Source: an uncultured Pelagibacteraceae bacterium | Lineage (GTDB): Bacteria > Pseudomonadota > Alphaproteobacteria > Pelagibacterales > Pelagibacteraceae | DNA length: 35,246 nucleotides | Direction: 5' to 3' | Assembly (NCBI GenBank): GCA_902623915.1 | Contig: CACNVM010000009.1 | Coordinates: 1 to 35,246, forward strand | Part shown: one piece after another, positions 8,134 through 15,357 of the stretch | How the letters are laid out: each line of letters begins with the position of its first letter | Position numbering within the stretch: the stretch's first letter is position 1 | The notes under the pieces: generated by a model | What the model was told of the DNA's origin: nothing | What the model saw: the letters and a program-made list of their open reading frames with translations, nothing else | The model's database searches: none | Position numbers and translations under genes: made by a program

Positions 8134-8168
8134 TTAAAGCTAAGCTTTAAAAATAAATTAATTTATTT
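8134..8168. repeat. Two abutting perfect palindromes upstream of dctP
   Basis: The gap between the FAH-family stop and dctP is nearly filled by two perfect inverted repeats that touch each other. The first (8134-8150) has arms TTAAAGCT and AGCTTTAA around one base. The second (8151-8168) has arms AAATAAATT and AATTTATTT with no spacer. The Shine-Dalgarno-like GGGGGAA and the dctP ATG follow directly. They could be operator half-sites, an RNA hairpin pair modulating binding-protein expression, or a processing site. No terminator-type T-run on the + strand follows the first arm pair, so it is not a classic terminator. Confidence 0.6.
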
Positions 8169-8177
8169 GGGGGAAAA

Positions 8178-9194
8178 ATGATTAAGAAAAAACTTATTGG
8201 TTTTTTGTTTGGAGTTTTCTCTTTAAGTTTATTTAGCTCAGCATCTGCTACTGAACTTAAATTGGCAACTTTCGAACCACCAAAAGCCTTCATCGCTAGT
8301 AAAATACTAGGAGCGTGGGCTGAAAAAGTTAATACGTGTGCAAATGGTAAACTAAATGTAAAAATGTATGCTGGTGGAGTTTTAGGTAGCCCACCTAAGC
8401 AATACGACATAGTTACAAAAGGTGTTGCTGATATTTCATGGACTGTTTTAGGTTACATTGGAGGTCAGTTCCCTTTAAGTTCAGTAATAGAACTTCCATT
8501 TTTAACAAGAACATCTGCAGCAGGATCAACTGCTTTAAATACATTATATGATGAAGGATATCTTGATAAAGAAATGTCAGGAATTCATTTGATCGGGTTA
8601 CATTCAAATCCTGGTTATCAAATTCATATGAAAAATACTAAAGTTATGGATCCATCAGACTTTAAAGGAAAAAAAATGAGAGTTCCTAGTAAAATTGCAG
8701 GAACTATTCTTAAGACTTTAGGTGCTACTGGAGTAAAAGTTCCAGCGCCTGGAACTTACGAGGCTCTTAATAAAGGCGTCTTAGACGGAACACCTTTCCC
8801 TTATACAGCTGTAGGATCGTTTAAATTATTTGAAGTTACGAAATATCACACAGAAGTGAATATCACTAATGCTACTTTTGGATTGATAATGAATAAAGAT
8901 AAATACAAAAGTTTGGACTCAGTACAAAAAAAATGTATTGATAAGTTTAGTGGTCATGCCTTTAGTGGTTGGGCTTCAAATTTAATTGATAGACAAAATG
9001 AAAAAATGAAAGAAGTTGTTGCAAATACTCCAGGTCATGAGATTGCAGTTGCTTCTCCGGCTGTTATTGCTAAGTATAAAAAAATACTTAGACCCATCGA
9101 AAAAGATTGGTTAGCAGAAATGAAAGGCAAAGGTCTTGATGGTGCTGGTGTGTTAAAAAGGGCTAGACAAATCATTAAGAAAATAGACGGCTAA
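8178..9194 (+). CDS. dctP: TRAP transporter substrate-binding protein (DctP)
   Basis: This 338-residue protein begins with a classic signal peptide: basic residues 3-5, a hydrophobic core to about 19 and an ASA cleavage site near residue 24. It therefore acts in the periplasm. The mature part has the DctP pattern, with GAWAEKVNTCANGKLNVKMY, a GSPPKQYDIVTKGVADISW segment and DFKGKKMRVPSKIAG. The Arg in KMRVP (R169) corresponds to the residue that usually binds the ligand carboxylate, so an organic acid is the likely cargo. The partner permease genes dctQM are divergent, on the far side of the FAH-family gene. A GGGGGAA ribosome-binding site precedes the ATG, unusual among its neighbours and in keeping with high expression. 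A strong terminator follows. Confidence 0.95.
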   Translation: MIKKKLIGFLFGVFSLSLFSSASATELKLATFEPPKAFIASKILGAWAEKVNTCANGKLNVKMYAGGVLGSPPKQYDIVTKGVADISWTVLGYIGGQFPLSSVIELPFLTRTSAAGSTALNTLYDEGYLDKEMSGIHLIGLHSNPGYQIHMKNTKVMDPSDFKGKKMRVPSKIAGTILKTLGATGVKVPAPGTYEALNKGVLDGTPFPYTAVGSFKLFEVTKYHTEVNITNATFGLIMNKDKYKSLDSVQKKCIDKFSGHAFSGWASNLIDRQNEKMKEVVANTPGHEIAVASPAVIAKYKKILRPIEKDWLAEMKGKGLDGAGVLKRARQIIKKIDG

Positions 9195-9209
9195 TAATAA
9201 AAAATCTAA

Positions 9210-9245
9210 TGAGCCCGCGTTATCTATAGCGGGCTCATACTTTTT
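9210..9245 (+). terminator. Rho-independent terminator after dctP
   Basis: A nine-base-pair, GC-rich stem (TGAGCCCGC at 9210-9218 with GCGGGCTCA at 9229-9237) closes a ten-base loop. It is followed by TACTTTTT. This is the clearest intrinsic terminator in the window and lies 16 bases after the dctP stop. It separates the FAH/dctP unit from the dioxygenase/monooxygenase unit downstream. Confidence 0.88.
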
Positions 9246-9249
9246 CTAG

Positions 9250-9255
9250 TATAAT
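9250..9255 (+). promoter_or_regulatory. Candidate -10 element of the extradiol dioxygenase gene (possible leaderless start)
   Basis: A perfect TATAAT directly after the dctP terminator ends six bases before the dioxygenase ATG at 9262. The predicted transcription start coincides with the start codon. No good -35 hexamer or Shine-Dalgarno motif is visible. Because a terminator sits just upstream, this gene needs its own promoter, which raises confidence somewhat. Confidence 0.42.
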
Positions 9256-9261
9256 AACAAC

Positions 9262-10236
9262 ATGGCAGTTTCGGCTTTAAGCTATATAGGTGTTAACTCA
9301 GACAAACTTGAGGATTGGTCAGACTATTCTGAAAAATGTTTAGGTATGCAAAAAATTGATAGAGGCAAGAGGTCTTTATCTTTTAGAATGGATGATCATA
9401 AACAAAGATTAGCTATTACTGGTGACACTGGAGATAGTTTGGCTTTCGTAGGCTTTGAGGTTGATAAAAAAGATGATCTTCAAATTTATGCGGCTAAGTT
9501 AGAGTCTAAAAATATAAAAGTTACTTTAGGTAATTCTTCCTATTCAGACAAAAGATTTGTTCAAGAACTAATTCATTTTAATGATCCACAAGGTAACAGA
9601 GTCGAATTAGTTTATAATCCAATGAAAGACACAGAACCATTCAAACCATCAAGACCAATTTCTGGATTCAAAACAGGAGCATTAGGCATGGGTCATGTGG
9701 TTTTGCATGTTAAAGATTTTAAAAAAGTGGTTCCTTTTTATAGGGATATTCTTGGTTTCAAAATTAGTGATTACAGTAATACACCAATCTCATTATGTTT
9801 TTTTCACATTAATGGTCGTCACCACAGCTTAGCTTTATTTGGTTCAGGAAAAATTGGTTTTCACCATTTTATGGTTGAGTACAATAGTCTCGATGATGTT
9901 GGACAAGGTTATGATTTGGTACAATATAAAGACAATGCTATCGCATATACAATGGGTCGTCATACAAATGATTACATGACATCTTTTTATTCCATAACAC
10001 CTTCCGGTTTTTTTGTAGAAAATGGATGGGGAGGAAGAATTATTGACCCAAGCACATGGAAGTCACATGAAACTTTTGAAGGACCAAGTTTTTGGGGGCA
10101 CGAAAGGCTTTATCTTCCAGATGATGAAAGGATGAAGTTTAGAAATAAAAGACTTGATACTGCTGCTAAAGGGAAGCAGGCACCATTGTTAGTTGACTGC
10201 CCTTGGCTATATTCAAAAATCAATAATAAAAAATAA
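9262..10236 (+). CDS. Type I (vicinal oxygen chelate) extradiol ring-cleavage dioxygenase
   Basis: This 324-residue, two-domain VOC enzyme resembles BphC-type catechol dioxygenases. The C-terminal domain holds the Fe(II) ligands H145 (in GMGHVVLHV), H202 (in FHHFMVEY) and E253 (in FFVENGWGG). Residues matching the BphC second-sphere His, His and Tyr are present as H188 (GRHHS), H234 (GRHTND) and Y243. The stretch from G232 to E253 fits the PROSITE extradiol dioxygenase pattern. The N-terminal domain (1-125) lacks ligands, as is usual. The enzyme should open a catechol-like ring next to its two hydroxyls using oxygen. The flavin monooxygenase 15 bases downstream may make that catechol, and the FAH-family enzyme may process the product. 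The natural substrate is unknown. Confidence 0.9.
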   Translation: MAVSALSYIGVNSDKLEDWSDYSEKCLGMQKIDRGKRSLSFRMDDHKQRLAITGDTGDSLAFVGFEVDKKDDLQIYAAKLESKNIKVTLGNSSYSDKRFVQELIHFNDPQGNRVELVYNPMKDTEPFKPSRPISGFKTGALGMGHVVLHVKDFKKVVPFYRDILGFKISDYSNTPISLCFFHINGRHHSLALFGSGKIGFHHFMVEYNSLDDVGQGYDLVQYKDNAIAYTMGRHTNDYMTSFYSITPSGFFVENGWGGRIIDPSTWKSHETFEGPSFWGHERLYLPDDERMKFRNKRLDTAAKGKQAPLLVDCPWLYSKINNKK

Positions 10237-10251
10237 AAATAATTTTAATTA

Positions 10252-11697
10252 ATGAAACAATACGACGTTATAATTGTAGGCTTAGGTCCAACAGGTGGTA
10301 CATTAGCAAATTTATTAGCCCTAAATGGCTTTTCAATTCTAATTTTAGAAAGAGAAAAAAATTTATACGCATTACCTAGAGCAGTTCATTTTGACGATGA
10401 AATTATGAGAGTTTTTCAAACTATAGGTATCACAAAAAAATTTTTAAAAAATACTATTATCAACAAAGGCACAAAATTTGTTAATTCCGAAGGAAAAATA
10501 TTACTTGATTGGCCTCGTCCAAAAGCAATAACTGAAAATGGATGGTATCCTAGCTACAGGTTTCACCAACCAGATTTAGAGAGACATCTACGTAATAGAC
10601 TCAAAACTTTTAAAAAGGTCAGACTCTTGCAAAATACGGAAGTAATCAAAATTAAAAATAACAAAAACTTTGTTGATTTATTTTTCAAAAGAAAAAATAA
10701 AACACAAAAGGTTTCTTCAAAGTATGTAATTGGTTGTGATGGAGCAAGATCTACCACAAGAGAACAGATGGGTTCAGTTTTGGATAATTTAGGTTTTACT
10801 CAAAAGTGGGCTGTGGTTGACTTAATATTGAGAAAAAATAAAAATAAATTACCAGATAGAACTATTCAATATTCTAACTCAGAAAGACCAGCGACGTATT
10901 GTAGAAATGTTGGTAAAAGAAGAAGATGGGAATTTGCTATTCAGGATAATGAAAATGAGAAAGAAATTTTATCTGACGAATACATTTGGAATTTTCTTAA
11001 ACCTTGGCTTAACGAAAAAGAAGCTTATTTAGAAAGAAAAGCAATTTATATTTTCCAGTCAGCTATAGCTAGAAAGTGGAGAAAAGGTAGAATTTTTATT
11101 GCTGGTGATGCTGCACACTTAATGCCACCATTTATGGGACAAGGCATGTGTGCTGGTATAAGAGATGCATCTAATCTCGCTTGGAAAATAAGTTGGTGTA
11201 TTAATAACAAACACGATGAAAAATTTTTAGATACTTATCAAACAGAAAGATTTTCAAACGCAAAAGAGTATATAGAGACAACAATGAGAATGGGAGAGTT
11301 TGTTAATGCAGTAGGGTCTGATAATATTACTGATAATATCTCTTCTGGTCCTGATGGTACAAAAAGTATGCAATCGATTAGACCTAAATTGGGAATTGGT
11401 CTTGGAAGTAACAAAGATAAAAACAGGGGTAAAATTTTTCCACAATTAAAAATGAAAAATGGCAAAACATTAGATGAAAAATTCTCAAAATCACCTTTAT
11501 TACTCACATCGTATAAATTAGCAAAAAAAATTTCTTTAAAAAAAATTCAGTCAATTACAGATAAAGATATTAAGGGTCTTAATAATCTGCTAAAAACTTA
11601 TAAAGCTAAAGCATTAATTGTTCGTCCAGATAGGTTTATTCTTAAAACATGTAATTCAGTAAATGACTTTAATCGAATAAATTATTTACCGCTTTAA
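10252..11697 (+). CDS. FAD-dependent aromatic monooxygenase, MhpA-like
   Basis: This 481-residue class A flavoprotein monooxygenase has the Rossmann motif VGLGPTGGTLAN (9-20), the DG motif GCDGARST (161-168) and the GD motif IAGDAAHLMPPFMGQGMCAG (283-302). ALPRAVHFDDEIMRVFQ and the C-terminal ALIVRPDRFI resemble MhpA (3-(3-hydroxyphenyl)propionate hydroxylase) and related phenol hydroxylases with a thioredoxin-like tail. At 481 residues it is shorter than the roughly 550 of MhpA. These enzymes use NAD(P)H and oxygen to hydroxylate a phenolic ring, often ortho to an existing hydroxyl. Placement directly after an extradiol dioxygenase fits catechol production followed by ring opening. The 3' end overlaps the convergent BKACE gene by 29 bases. 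Confidence 0.88.
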   Translation: MKQYDVIIVGLGPTGGTLANLLALNGFSILILEREKNLYALPRAVHFDDEIMRVFQTIGITKKFLKNTIINKGTKFVNSEGKILLDWPRPKAITENGWYPSYRFHQPDLERHLRNRLKTFKKVRLLQNTEVIKIKNNKNFVDLFFKRKNKTQKVSSKYVIGCDGARSTTREQMGSVLDNLGFTQKWAVVDLILRKNKNKLPDRTIQYSNSERPATYCRNVGKRRRWEFAIQDNENEKEILSDEYIWNFLKPWLNEKEAYLERKAIYIFQSAIARKWRKGRIFIAGDAAHLMPPFMGQGMCAGIRDASNLAWKISWCINNKHDEKFLDTYQTERFSNAKEYIETTMRMGEFVNAVGSDNITDNISSGPDGTKSMQSIRPKLGIGLGSNKDKNRGKIFPQLKMKNGKTLDEKFSKSPLLLTSYKLAKKISLKKIQSITDKDIKGLNNLLKTYKAKALIVRPDRFILKTCNSVNDFNRINYLPL

Positions 11698-12448
11698 CTT
11701 TTGTTTCATTATTAGGAGCAATACTTCCATCTGGCATTAAAAAAGAATTTTCAAAACCAACTCTAATTTTGCCACCTAAATTAATCGCAGTTTTAAGACA
11801 AGAAATTTCTTCTTTTGCAAATGCACATACTGCCCAGTCCGCATTAAATTCATTTTCTTTTAGTTTTTGAGTAAAAAAAGAAATTTTTTTTGGATCACTT
11901 ATTTTTCCGGTGTAGTGTCCTATTACAAACATGCACCATACACCATCCTTAGAAATCTTACATTGAGACAAAAGATTTGATAATAGATCTATATCTTCTG
12001 GTTCATAACAAATATGTTGAATTTTAGTACCAGCTTCAATTAATTTTTCATAAATTTTTATGTCTTCGCTTTTTGGCAATCTCGATGGAATCATTTCTCT
12101 TATACCAATTGAAATACCAGGAGGTAAAACATCGTAAGCAAGTTTTCGCATTTCCCCTGGAGAATATTTTCCAATAGCCTCAGTTGTAATTTGCAAATGC
12201 ATCTTTGGAACTCTTTTTTGAAGCTCACTTAATGTTTCTTTACATAAACCACTATCTAAAACATGCTCACCATTATTATTTCTGGTATGAAAATGAATCG
12301 CCTCTGCTCCAGCTTTAAAACAGGCTTCTCCAGTTTTAACAATTTCATTTATAGTTACAGGTACTGCCACATGATCCTTTTTCATTGGTCTTGCGCCATT
12401 GGGTGCAACCATCAATCGTGGTAAATTATCTGGTTTATAAAAATTCAC
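11669..12448 (-). CDS. BKACE family beta-keto acid cleavage enzyme (DUF849)
   Basis: This 259-residue TIM-barrel protein begins at a GTG. It has the DUF849 motifs LMVAPNGARP, AIHFHTRNNNGEH (zinc ligands H52 and H54) and, near the C-terminus, RVGFENSFLMPDGSIAPNN, which carries the expected glutamate ligand. BKACE enzymes condense a beta-keto acid with acetyl-CoA and split it into acetoacetate and a CoA ester; Kce of lysine fermentation is the reference member. The product is slightly shorter than typical (about 270-310) but motifs at both ends are present. Its location at the edge of the aromatic-type cluster suggests that it handles a keto acid made there, though it could equally act on carnitine- or amino-acid-derived keto acids. 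Confidence 0.87.
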   Translation of the reverse strand: MNFYKPDNLPRLMVAPNGARPMKKDHVAVPVTINEIVKTGEACFKAGAEAIHFHTRNNNGEHVLDSGLCKETLSELQKRVPKMHLQITTEAIGKYSPGEMRKLAYDVLPPGISIGIREMIPSRLPKSEDIKIYEKLIEAGTKIQHICYEPEDIDLLSNLLSQCKISKDGVWCMFVIGHYTGKISDPKKISFFTQKLKENEFNADWAVCAFAKEEISCLKTAINLGGKIRVGFENSFLMPDGSIAPNNETKVKAVNNLFD

Positions 12449-12494
12449 TGCTTGATAAATTCTCGTAAATATTTTTTTTTATAGGAAGAAGTGT

Positions 12495-12500
12495 TATAAC
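12495..12500 (+). promoter_or_regulatory. Candidate -10 element of pyk
   Basis: TATAAC lies 14 bases before the pyk ATG at 12515, giving a predicted leader of about eight bases. The -35 region is a T-run without clear consensus. The site is in the divergent gap between the BKACE gene and pyk, so pyk must start its own transcript somewhere here. Confidence 0.35.
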
Positions 12501-12514
12501 ATAAAAATCTTTAA

Positions 12515-13927
12515 ATGGAAAAAAAAGCAAAAATCATAGCCACTTTAGGTCCAGCAATATATAGTGAAAACAAGTTAAAAAAGCTTGTAGATCTTGGTGT
12601 AGATGCATTTAGAATTAACTTTAGTCATAACACAAGCGGTATTAATAAGATAGTTTCAAAAATTAGAAAAGTTGAAAAAAAAAATGGAAAAAAATTATCA
12701 CTTATAGCTGACCTACAAGGTGTAAAACTTAGAATAGGTAAAGTTAAAAATGAGAACCAACAAATCAGATATAATCAACGCTTTATATTTGATGGTAAAA
12801 AAATTCCCGGTGACTCAAAAAGAGTAAATTTTCCTCATCCCAAGATAATTAAAAAATTAAAAAAAGGTAATAAGATTTTAATTGATGATGGAAAGTATTT
12901 ATTCACAGTAATTAGTAAAAAGGGAAATGCAGTGACAACAAAATGTCAGAGCCAAAATTGTATATTAAAAAGTAATAAGAGCTTTCATGTTCCAAATTTA
13001 GATATTGTTTTTAATAAATTAACAGGAAAAGATAAAAAAGACATTAAGACTGCAGTTAAACTTGGTTGTAATTGGGTTGCCTTGTCTTATTTGCAAAATG
13101 AAAAGCTAATACAAGAAACAAGAAGATTAATAAGGAAAGATATGGGTATAATTTCAAAAATTGAAAATAAACATGCTCTTAAAAATATTGAAAAAATTAT
13201 CCAAGCGACAGATTCAATCATGATTGCCAGGGGAGATTTAGCAGTTGACATTGGTCATAGCGAAGTTCCAAAAGTTCAATTAAGTCTTATAAAAAAAAGT
13301 TCTCAATTTTCAAAATCTGTGATTGTTGCTACTCAAATGTTAGAAAGCATGATTAAAAATACTACAGCAACACGGGCAGAAATAAATGATATCGCAACTG
13401 CGATTTTTCAAGGTGCAGATACAGTAATGTTATCAGCAGAGACAGCTATTGGCAAATTTACTACTCAAGCTGTTTCTACTATGACCCAAACTATTAGATC
13501 TGCTGAAAAATACAAAAGAGAGCACATAGAAGATTTTAAAAATTCTGTTATTACAAATAAAGATCCGGTAAAATCTATTCTTCGCTCTGTTAAGGATATC
13601 GCTTATAATCCAAATGTTAAGGCCATAATAGTTTTTTCTAATTCTGGAAAGTCTGCAAAACTTGTTTCGGCAATGCGTCCTGCTGCAAAAATTGTAACAA
13701 TTTCACCTAATATAAATGTGAGCAGACAAGTATCAATGCTTTGGGGAGTACAATCTATAAATAGCAGAGATGCAAATGGATGGAAGGATATGATGTCTAT
13801 TTCTAAGGAAATTGTAAAAAAACTTAAATTTATTAAAAAGAATGACTTTGTAATTATAACAGCAGGTTTACCTTTTGGTAAAGCAGGCATGACTAACATG
13901 GTTAGGTTATATAAAGTTGGTTCTTAG
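12515..13927 (+). CDS. pyk: Pyruvate kinase
   Basis: This 470-residue enzyme has the full pyruvate kinase plan: ATLGPA at the N-terminus (9-14), FRINFSHN (R33, N35 and S37, binding phosphate, ADP and potassium), a B-domain insert, and ISKIEN. Metal and substrate residues lie in IMIARGDLAVDIG, and VATQMLESMIKN with TRAEINDIATAIFQGADTVM and LSAETAIGKF follow. The C-terminal domain (from about 345) is complete. It converts phosphoenolpyruvate and ADP to pyruvate and ATP in the cytoplasm. Two common positions differ: DLQGVK for the usual DLQGPK, and GDLAVD for GDLGVE. Neither is a catalytic residue. The gene stands alone, divergent from BKACE and followed by a tRNA with its own likely promoter. 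Confidence 0.96.
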   Translation: MEKKAKIIATLGPAIYSENKLKKLVDLGVDAFRINFSHNTSGINKIVSKIRKVEKKNGKKLSLIADLQGVKLRIGKVKNENQQIRYNQRFIFDGKKIPGDSKRVNFPHPKIIKKLKKGNKILIDDGKYLFTVISKKGNAVTTKCQSQNCILKSNKSFHVPNLDIVFNKLTGKDKKDIKTAVKLGCNWVALSYLQNEKLIQETRRLIRKDMGIISKIENKHALKNIEKIIQATDSIMIARGDLAVDIGHSEVPKVQLSLIKKSSQFSKSVIVATQMLESMIKNTTATRAEINDIATAIFQGADTVMLSAETAIGKFTTQAVSTMTQTIRSAEKYKREHIEDFKNSVITNKDPVKSILRSVKDIAYNPNVKAIIVFSNSGKSAKLVSAMRPAAKIVTISPNINVSRQVSMLWGVQSINSRDANGWKDMMSISKEIVKKLKFIKKNDFVIITAGLPFGKAGMTNMVRLYKVGS

Positions 13928-14030
13928 AGATAATATTTGTGTGTGATTATAAAAATTATTATAGATGAAGACTTGTAAGCAGAAACGTAAAATAATTTTT
14001 TTTTACTTCTTTAAAACTCTTGTGTATTAA

Positions 14031-14036
14031 TATACT
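14031..14036 (+). promoter_or_regulatory. Candidate -10 element of tRNA-Leu
   Basis: TATACT lies 26 bases before the tRNA-Leu 5' end, a normal distance for a tRNA promoter. The -35 (TCTTTA at a 17-base spacing) is poor. The rest of the 135-base gap after pyk holds an A/T-rich imperfect hairpin near 13981-14010 (GTAAAA with TTTTAC) that might end the pyk transcript weakly. Confidence 0.4.
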
Positions 14037-14062
14037 AACAATAACAATAAAGATAACGATGT

Positions 14063-14147
14063 GCCCTCGTGGTGAAATGGTAGACACAAAGGACTTAAAA
14101 TCCTTGCCCGCAAGGGAGTGCCAGTTCGAGTCTGGCCGAGGGCACCA
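14063..14147 (+). tRNA. trnL: tRNA-Leu (UAA)
   Basis: This 85-base tRNA has acceptor arms GCCCTCG and CGAGGGC, discriminator A and an encoded CCA. The anticodon loop CTTAAAA gives anticodon TAA (14096-14098), reading UUA, the favoured leucine codon in this AT-rich DNA. The long variable arm (TGCCCGCAAGGGAGT region) and GGTTCGAGTC-like T-arm (CCAGTTCGAGTCTGG) are typical of class II tRNA-Leu. A glycosyltransferase gene starts 13 bases downstream. Confidence 0.96.
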
Positions 14148-14160
14148 ATAAAATTTAACA

Positions 14161-15357
14161 ATGTCAGAAACCAAAGAGTCCATTTTAATTTTATTTACTG
14201 AAAGAAAAAAAGAAACACCAAATACTTTTTTTTATGAAAAAAAATTCAATGATCAATACAAAACAAAAATTATATATATTTCAGATTACCTGAAAACAAA
14301 CAATTACAATATCGCAAAAAATATTAATGAGGTTATTAACAAAGAAAAAATATCTTTAGTACTATTTCAGGGGGATGGATTATCAATTATGGATATAAAA
14401 TTTATAAGATTAATTGATAATAAGGTGAAAAAAGGAATCTTTTCTTGGGATGACCCAATGTATCATCATACAAATAGGATAACAGCTTCCGCATGTGACT
14501 TCGTATTATCTGGGTGCCCAATATCTGTATTAAAATTTCAAGAACTTGGTTACAAAGCTTTTTTTCTTCCCGTAGAGTCTTCCAGTTCTGTTTTTAAGGA
14601 TTTAAAAGAAAAAAAAATATATGACGTATTATTTTTTGGAAGACAAAAAAATAATCGATCTAAATATTTAGAATATTTAAAAAAAAATAATATAAAAGTT
14701 TTAGAATGCGGACCTTATGATGAAATATCCAATACGTTTGAAAAGCTCAACAAGTTGATTAATCAATCAAAAATTATTTTAAATTTTACCGAACAAGATA
14801 ACTCAAAGTATAGTTATAACCCTTTGTCTTCTTTCAAATATCAATTTACCTTAAGAGGACGTGTATATTTTATTGGTTTATGCGGAGCACTTTGTATATC
14901 AGAATACGATCCATCAGCAGAGTTATTATTTAAAAATAATGAGTTACCTTTTTTTACGAGCGAAAATGAATGTTTATCTTTAATAAGATATTATTTATCT
15001 GATGAGTCTAAACTTGCGGAGGCTACAAAAAAATATAACATTAAATGTATGGAGTTTGAGGATAAAATTTATATGAAAAAAACTAAATTATTTATTGATG
15101 AAATTTCTAAAACAAAAAACAATTTAATACTGCAATTACCATTTTGGTATGAGTTTTCATGCTTTAAAAAAAGCATTCAAATAAGATTTAGACAGAATCA
15201 ATTTTTATCCTTTTATGGCCAAGTTTATAACTCATTATTCAAAGACAAATATGAAAATAAAAGATTAATACCAATTATTTTTATTTTAGGAATAATCAGC
15301 TCTATAATGTTTTTGATAAAATCTCCATTCTCAAAAAAAAGATATGAAAAAATTTAG
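14161..15357 (+). CDS. CgeB-like glycosyltransferase with C-terminal membrane segment
   Basis: This 398-residue protein resembles CgeB/GT-B-type glycosyltransferases. Features are an N-terminal Rossmann-like region, ISLVLFQGDG (64-73), GIFSWDDPMYHH (92-103), then DVLFFGRQKNNRSKYLEYL (155-171) opening the second domain. The late segment LRGRVYFIGLCGALCISEYD (231-250) followed by ELPFF matches the nucleotide-sugar-binding end of the family. A single hydrophobic helix near 366-384 could anchor the C-terminus to the membrane. The role is probably surface glycan assembly; donor and acceptor are unknown. It starts 13 bases after tRNA-Leu and overlaps the NAD kinase gene by 14 bases, an odd pairing for a glycan gene. 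It is exceptionally rich in lysine, asparagine and isoleucine. Confidence 0.72.
   Translation: MSETKESILILFTERKKETPNTFFYEKKFNDQYKTKIIYISDYLKTNNYNIAKNINEVINKEKISLVLFQGDGLSIMDIKFIRLIDNKVKKGIFSWDDPMYHHTNRITASACDFVLSGCPISVLKFQELGYKAFFLPVESSSSVFKDLKEKKIYDVLFFGRQKNNRSKYLEYLKKNNIKVLECGPYDEISNTFEKLNKLINQSKIILNFTEQDNSKYSYNPLSSFKYQFTLRGRVYFIGLCGALCISEYDPSAELLFKNNELPFFTSENECLSLIRYYLSDESKLAEATKKYNIKCMEFEDKIYMKKTKLFIDEISKTKNNLILQLPFWYEFSCFKKSIQIRFRQNQFLSFYGQVYNSLFKDKYENKRLIPIIFILGIISSIMFLIKSPFSKKRYEKI

Noticed and set aside
14120-14160. Attachment site for an integrated element at the tRNA-Leu 3' end
   Set aside because: No second copy of the tRNA end was found downstream and no integrase is present.
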